From: JAVBWO01 sp036677375
Lineage (GTDB): Bacteria; Bacillota; Dehalobacteriia; UBA4068; UBA4997
Direction of reading: 5' to 3'
NCBI GenBank assembly: GCA_036677375.1
Contig: JAVBWO010000005.1
Coordinates: 1-64,000, forward strand
Length of the DNA stretch: 64,000 nucleotides
The notes under the pieces are model-generated. The model made no database searches and was not told the DNA's origin. It worked only from the letters and a program-made list of their open reading frames with translations. Positions 61,971-64,000 of the stretch are shown here, in pieces (positions within the stretch are counted from its first letter, which is position 1; every line of letters starts with the position of its first letter). The position numbers were made by a program, and so were the translations under genes.

Positions 61971-62444
61971 TTATATAAAATGATAAAAAATATAGCGGCA
62001 TTGATCACCTTTTTCCGGATAAGACCAGGCGTGCTGATAAAAATTCCTGCTGTGAGCACATACCATGGGCCCGCCCTCCGGGTCAATGCCCGTTACCATC
62101 GCAACGTGACCATAGGTGGACATACCGCTGAAATCATAAAAAATCAGATCACCCAAAACAAGCTCCCCGGCGGCCGACACTTCTTGTACATAAGGAACGA
62201 GTAGCGGCGAATATAAATACCAGCGCAGCCCGTTGGGTTCCGCCCAACTATAGCTATAGGTATCGGTATCCCGGTGAAACCACCAGCCGGATTCCGCGTC
62301 TGCGGTTTCTTCCATGGGCAAGCCCCCCGCGACCAGGCACTGAGAAACGAAATTGCCGCCGTCATACTTCAAGACTGGGTAAGCAGGATTGCGTCTGCAC
62401 CAAAAATCCATGGCATAAGCAGCAGCCTTTTCGCCATCGTACAT
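61971..62444 (-). CDS. amidase_6-type protein lacking the catalytic cysteine
   Basis: A 157-residue protein like the putative amidase domain PF12671: AAAYAMDFWCRRNPAYPVL, NFVSQCLVAGG (about 31-41), GWWFH, then GDLIFYDF and GHVAMVTG with the second catalytic His. In active members the motif is GGDCTNFVSQC; here the DCT is absent (YDGGNFVSQC), so the usual nucleophile is missing. The protein has no signal peptide and probably stays in the cytoplasm or mother cell. AAGGAGG precedes the ATG at 62442-62444. A binding or structural role is possible. Confidence 0.75.
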   Translation of the reverse strand: MYDGEKAAAYAMDFWCRRNPAYPVLKYDGGNFVSQCLVAGGLPMEETADAESGWWFHRDTDTYSYSWAEPNGLRWYLYSPLLVPYVQEVSAAGELVLGDLIFYDFSGMSTYGHVAMVTGIDPEGGPMVCAHSRNFYQHAWSYPEKGDQCRYIFYHFI

Positions 62445-62508
62445 GCCTTTGCCTCCTTCCTCCATAACCATCATAGTGTATGCAGAAACCAGCGTTTTTT
62501 ATACCGGA

Positions 62509-63327
62509 TCAACGGCTCAAGGCGCCTTCCACCACATGCAGATCCAGCTGATTAAAGGGGATATGGATTCCCTCCCGGTCAAAGGCCGCCTTGACTTCCT
62601 CGTATAGATCGAAATTCAGATTCCAATAATTTTCCGTAGCCACCCAGACCTTGCAGGCAATATCCAGGGAACTGGCACTGTGGGCACAGACCCGGACCAA
62701 AGGAGAAGGCTCCAGTAAGGCCAGAGGATTTTGAGCCAAGACTTGCAGAATGGCAGCTTTGGCTTTTTCCACATCATCATCATAGCCGATGGAAAAAACC
62801 AGATCCAAGCGGCGCTTCGCTTCGGCGGTGAAGTTGGTGATGCGGGAACCGGAAATATCGCCGTTGGGGATATAGACCCTCTTATTATCAAAGGTAATGA
62901 GAATGGTATGGATCAAGCCGATCTGATGTACGGTACCCTCGGTATCGCCGATGCTGACATAGTCCCCTTTTCCGAAAGGTTTGGTCACCAAAAGCACCAC
63001 GCCGCCGGCTAAGTTGGACAAGGAGGATTGCAATGCCAGGGAAACGGCCAGACCGGCCGCGCCCAAAGCAGTAAGCAGAGAAGTGGTCTTGACGCCCATC
63101 ATATCCAGACAGGTCAAAGCCAAAAGGACGTACAAAACAATCCTGGTAGCCGTCAGGGCAAAGGTGTAGAGAATAGGGTCCACCTTGGTACGGCTGAAAG
63201 CCTTGCCGACCAGTTTATTGACAAGCTTAATCAAAAGCCAGCCAATAACAAAAACCAGGAACGCCCAGAAAAACTTTGTTCCCATACCGTTAAAGAAAGC
63301 TTCTATCTTCGACCAAAGCACTGCCAT
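62509..63327 (-). CDS. mscS: small-conductance mechanosensitive channel, MscS family
   Basis: MscS channels release solutes upon hypo-osmotic shock. The 272-residue protein has three membrane helices (about 15-35, 55-80, 85-110), the pore helix rich in Gly and Ala (TALGAAGLAVSLALQSSLSN), then the beta domain with GDYVSIGDTEGTVHQIGLI and YIPNGDISGSRITN, and the C-terminal alpha/beta part. AAGGAGC precedes the ATG. It lies between scpB and the amidase-like gene. Confidence 0.93.
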   Translation of the reverse strand: MAVLWSKIEAFFNGMGTKFFWAFLVFVIGWLLIKLVNKLVGKAFSRTKVDPILYTFALTATRIVLYVLLALTCLDMMGVKTTSLLTALGAAGLAVSLALQSSLSNLAGGVVLLVTKPFGKGDYVSIGDTEGTVHQIGLIHTILITFDNKRVYIPNGDISGSRITNFTAEAKRRLDLVFSIGYDDDVEKAKAAILQVLAQNPLALLEPSPLVRVCAHSASSLDIACKVWVATENYWNLNFDLYEEVKAAFDREGIHIPFNQLDLHVVEGALSR

Positions 63328-63465
63328 ACCCCATGCTCCTTTATCCTGTTTTTATCCTTGCGCTGTCTTCTACCGACATGAAAGAGTACAATGACCGGTA
63401 CTGATCCCATGCCGGAGTTTTATCGATTCTTTTGATTTTTGGAAGATTTGTTGCAGGATGCTTTT

Positions 63466-64000
63466 TTAAGCGCCCGGCAGCTGAAATTCTTCCTGGAACC
63501 TGTCCTCAAATTCTTCCTGCAGTTGTCCGGACGCTAAGAGATCCGGTTTTTCTAAGGGCGGCAGATCCGACAACTGCCTCAACCCAAAGTATTCCAAAAA
63601 TTCTTTGGTGGTGCCGTACAGGATGGGCTTGCCGGGACCTTCCCGCCGGCCCACTTCCTTGATAAGACGCCGCTCCAGGAGAGTGCTCATGACGCCGTCC
63701 ACACCCACCTGCCGCACATTTTCCACTTCCTGTCGGGTAATGGGCTGCCGGTAGGCAATGATAGCCAAGGTCTCCATCGCCGCATTGGAAAGCTCACGGC
63801 TTTTGGGGCGGTAAAGCTTTTCCACTTGAGCGGCAAATTCCTCATTGGTCAAAAACTGCCAGCCGCCGGCGATCTCCTTCAGCTCAAAACCGTGCCCGGC
63901 ATAGGCTTCCGCCAATTCCAGCAGGAGCTGCCGCACCCGGGAAGCCTTCAGACCGCAAAGCTCCGCCAGCCGCTTTTCGCTCAAGGGCTCGTAAGCCACA
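63466..64000 (-). CDS. scpB: segregation and condensation protein B, N-terminus outside window
   Basis: ScpB is the winged-helix kleisin partner of SMC-ScpA in chromosome segregation. The 178 codons in the window begin in the first winged helix (SEKRLAELCGLKASRVRQLL) and continue with AGGWQFLTNEEFA, AMETLAIIAYRQPITRQEVENVRQVG (the second winged helix and family mark) and LYGTTKEFLEYFGL. The tail is Glu and Gln rich. The start is beyond base 64000. scpB opens the sporulation-linked chain ytfI-ytfJ-dacF-spmAB usual in Clostridia. Confidence 0.95.
   Translation of the reverse strand, partial: VAYEPLSEKRLAELCGLKASRVRQLLLELAEAYAGHGFELKEIAGGWQFLTNEEFAAQVEKLYRPKSRELSNAAMETLAIIAYRQPITRQEVENVRQVGVDGVMSTLLERRLIKEVGRREGPGKPILYGTTKEFLEYFGLRQLSDLPPLEKPDLLASGQLQEEFEDRFQEEFQLPGA

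Overview
The window looks like chromosomal DNA of an anaerobic, endospore-forming Firmicute of the class Clostridia, most like the Peptococcaceae and relatives. The basis is gene content: spore maturation genes spmA/spmB, the GerW-type gene ytfJ, an IspH-S1 fusion, ferredoxin-type iron-sulfur proteins, a HypF homologue, a tungstate transporter, a MenA-like prenyltransferase and a cob(I)alamin adenosyltransferase. Strong GGAGG ribosome sites and sigma-A promoters fit this. The species cannot be named from sequence alone. Most genes are on the minus strand, and I see no rRNA, tRNA, CRISPR array, phage or complete insertion sequence.

Layout. 0-8 kb: the start of a ferredoxin gene, gatCA with a very short gatC, a two-gene pair of complex I/antiporter-like membrane subunits with its own promoter, and a divergent hypF. 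8-14 kb: ligA, pcrA, a YerC/TrpR-type regulator and a QueG-like iron-sulfur protein. 14-23 kb: a purine operon transcribed purE-purB-purF-purM-purN/H fusion-purD. 23-30 kb: a MacAB-like efflux trio, a CPBP protease, a MenA-like gene and an iron-sulfur aldo/keto reductase. 30-42 kb: single genes and pairs (tyrS, a lipoprotein, a DUF815 ATPase, an EamA remnant, a small membrane protein, corA, a flavodoxin-like protein, a DUF1648 protein, map, an SPFH protein with a ribbon-helix-helix partner, an unknown membrane protein, dinB).

42-64 kb is a long minus-strand housekeeping chain of a kind common in Clostridia: scpB, mscS, an amidase-like protein, DUF2953/ytfI, ytfJ, a D-Ala-D-Ala carboxypeptidase, rmuC, spmA, spmB, rluB, cobO, a FAH-family hydrolase, a HI0933-type flavoprotein, a HutP-family protein, a TrpF-like protein, cmk, plsC and ispH-rpsA. 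A plus-strand tungstate uptake locus (tupA, then tupBC) is inserted in it. tupA has a near-consensus promoter and a leader that may be a molybdenum/tungsten cofactor riboswitch.

The least ordinary signals are several family members that have lost catalytic or ion-path residues (the HypF-like, TrpF-like, HutP-like and amidase-like proteins and both antiporter subunits); an in-frame PurN-PurH fusion that keeps a ribosome site and start codon for PurH alone; a 35-base palindrome at 14243-14277; small open frames coupled to downstream genes at 22.7 and 48.2 kb; and repeated short-period tandem repeats in spacers and in the 3' end of dinB. I did not find a complete novel multi-gene system that I could defend.
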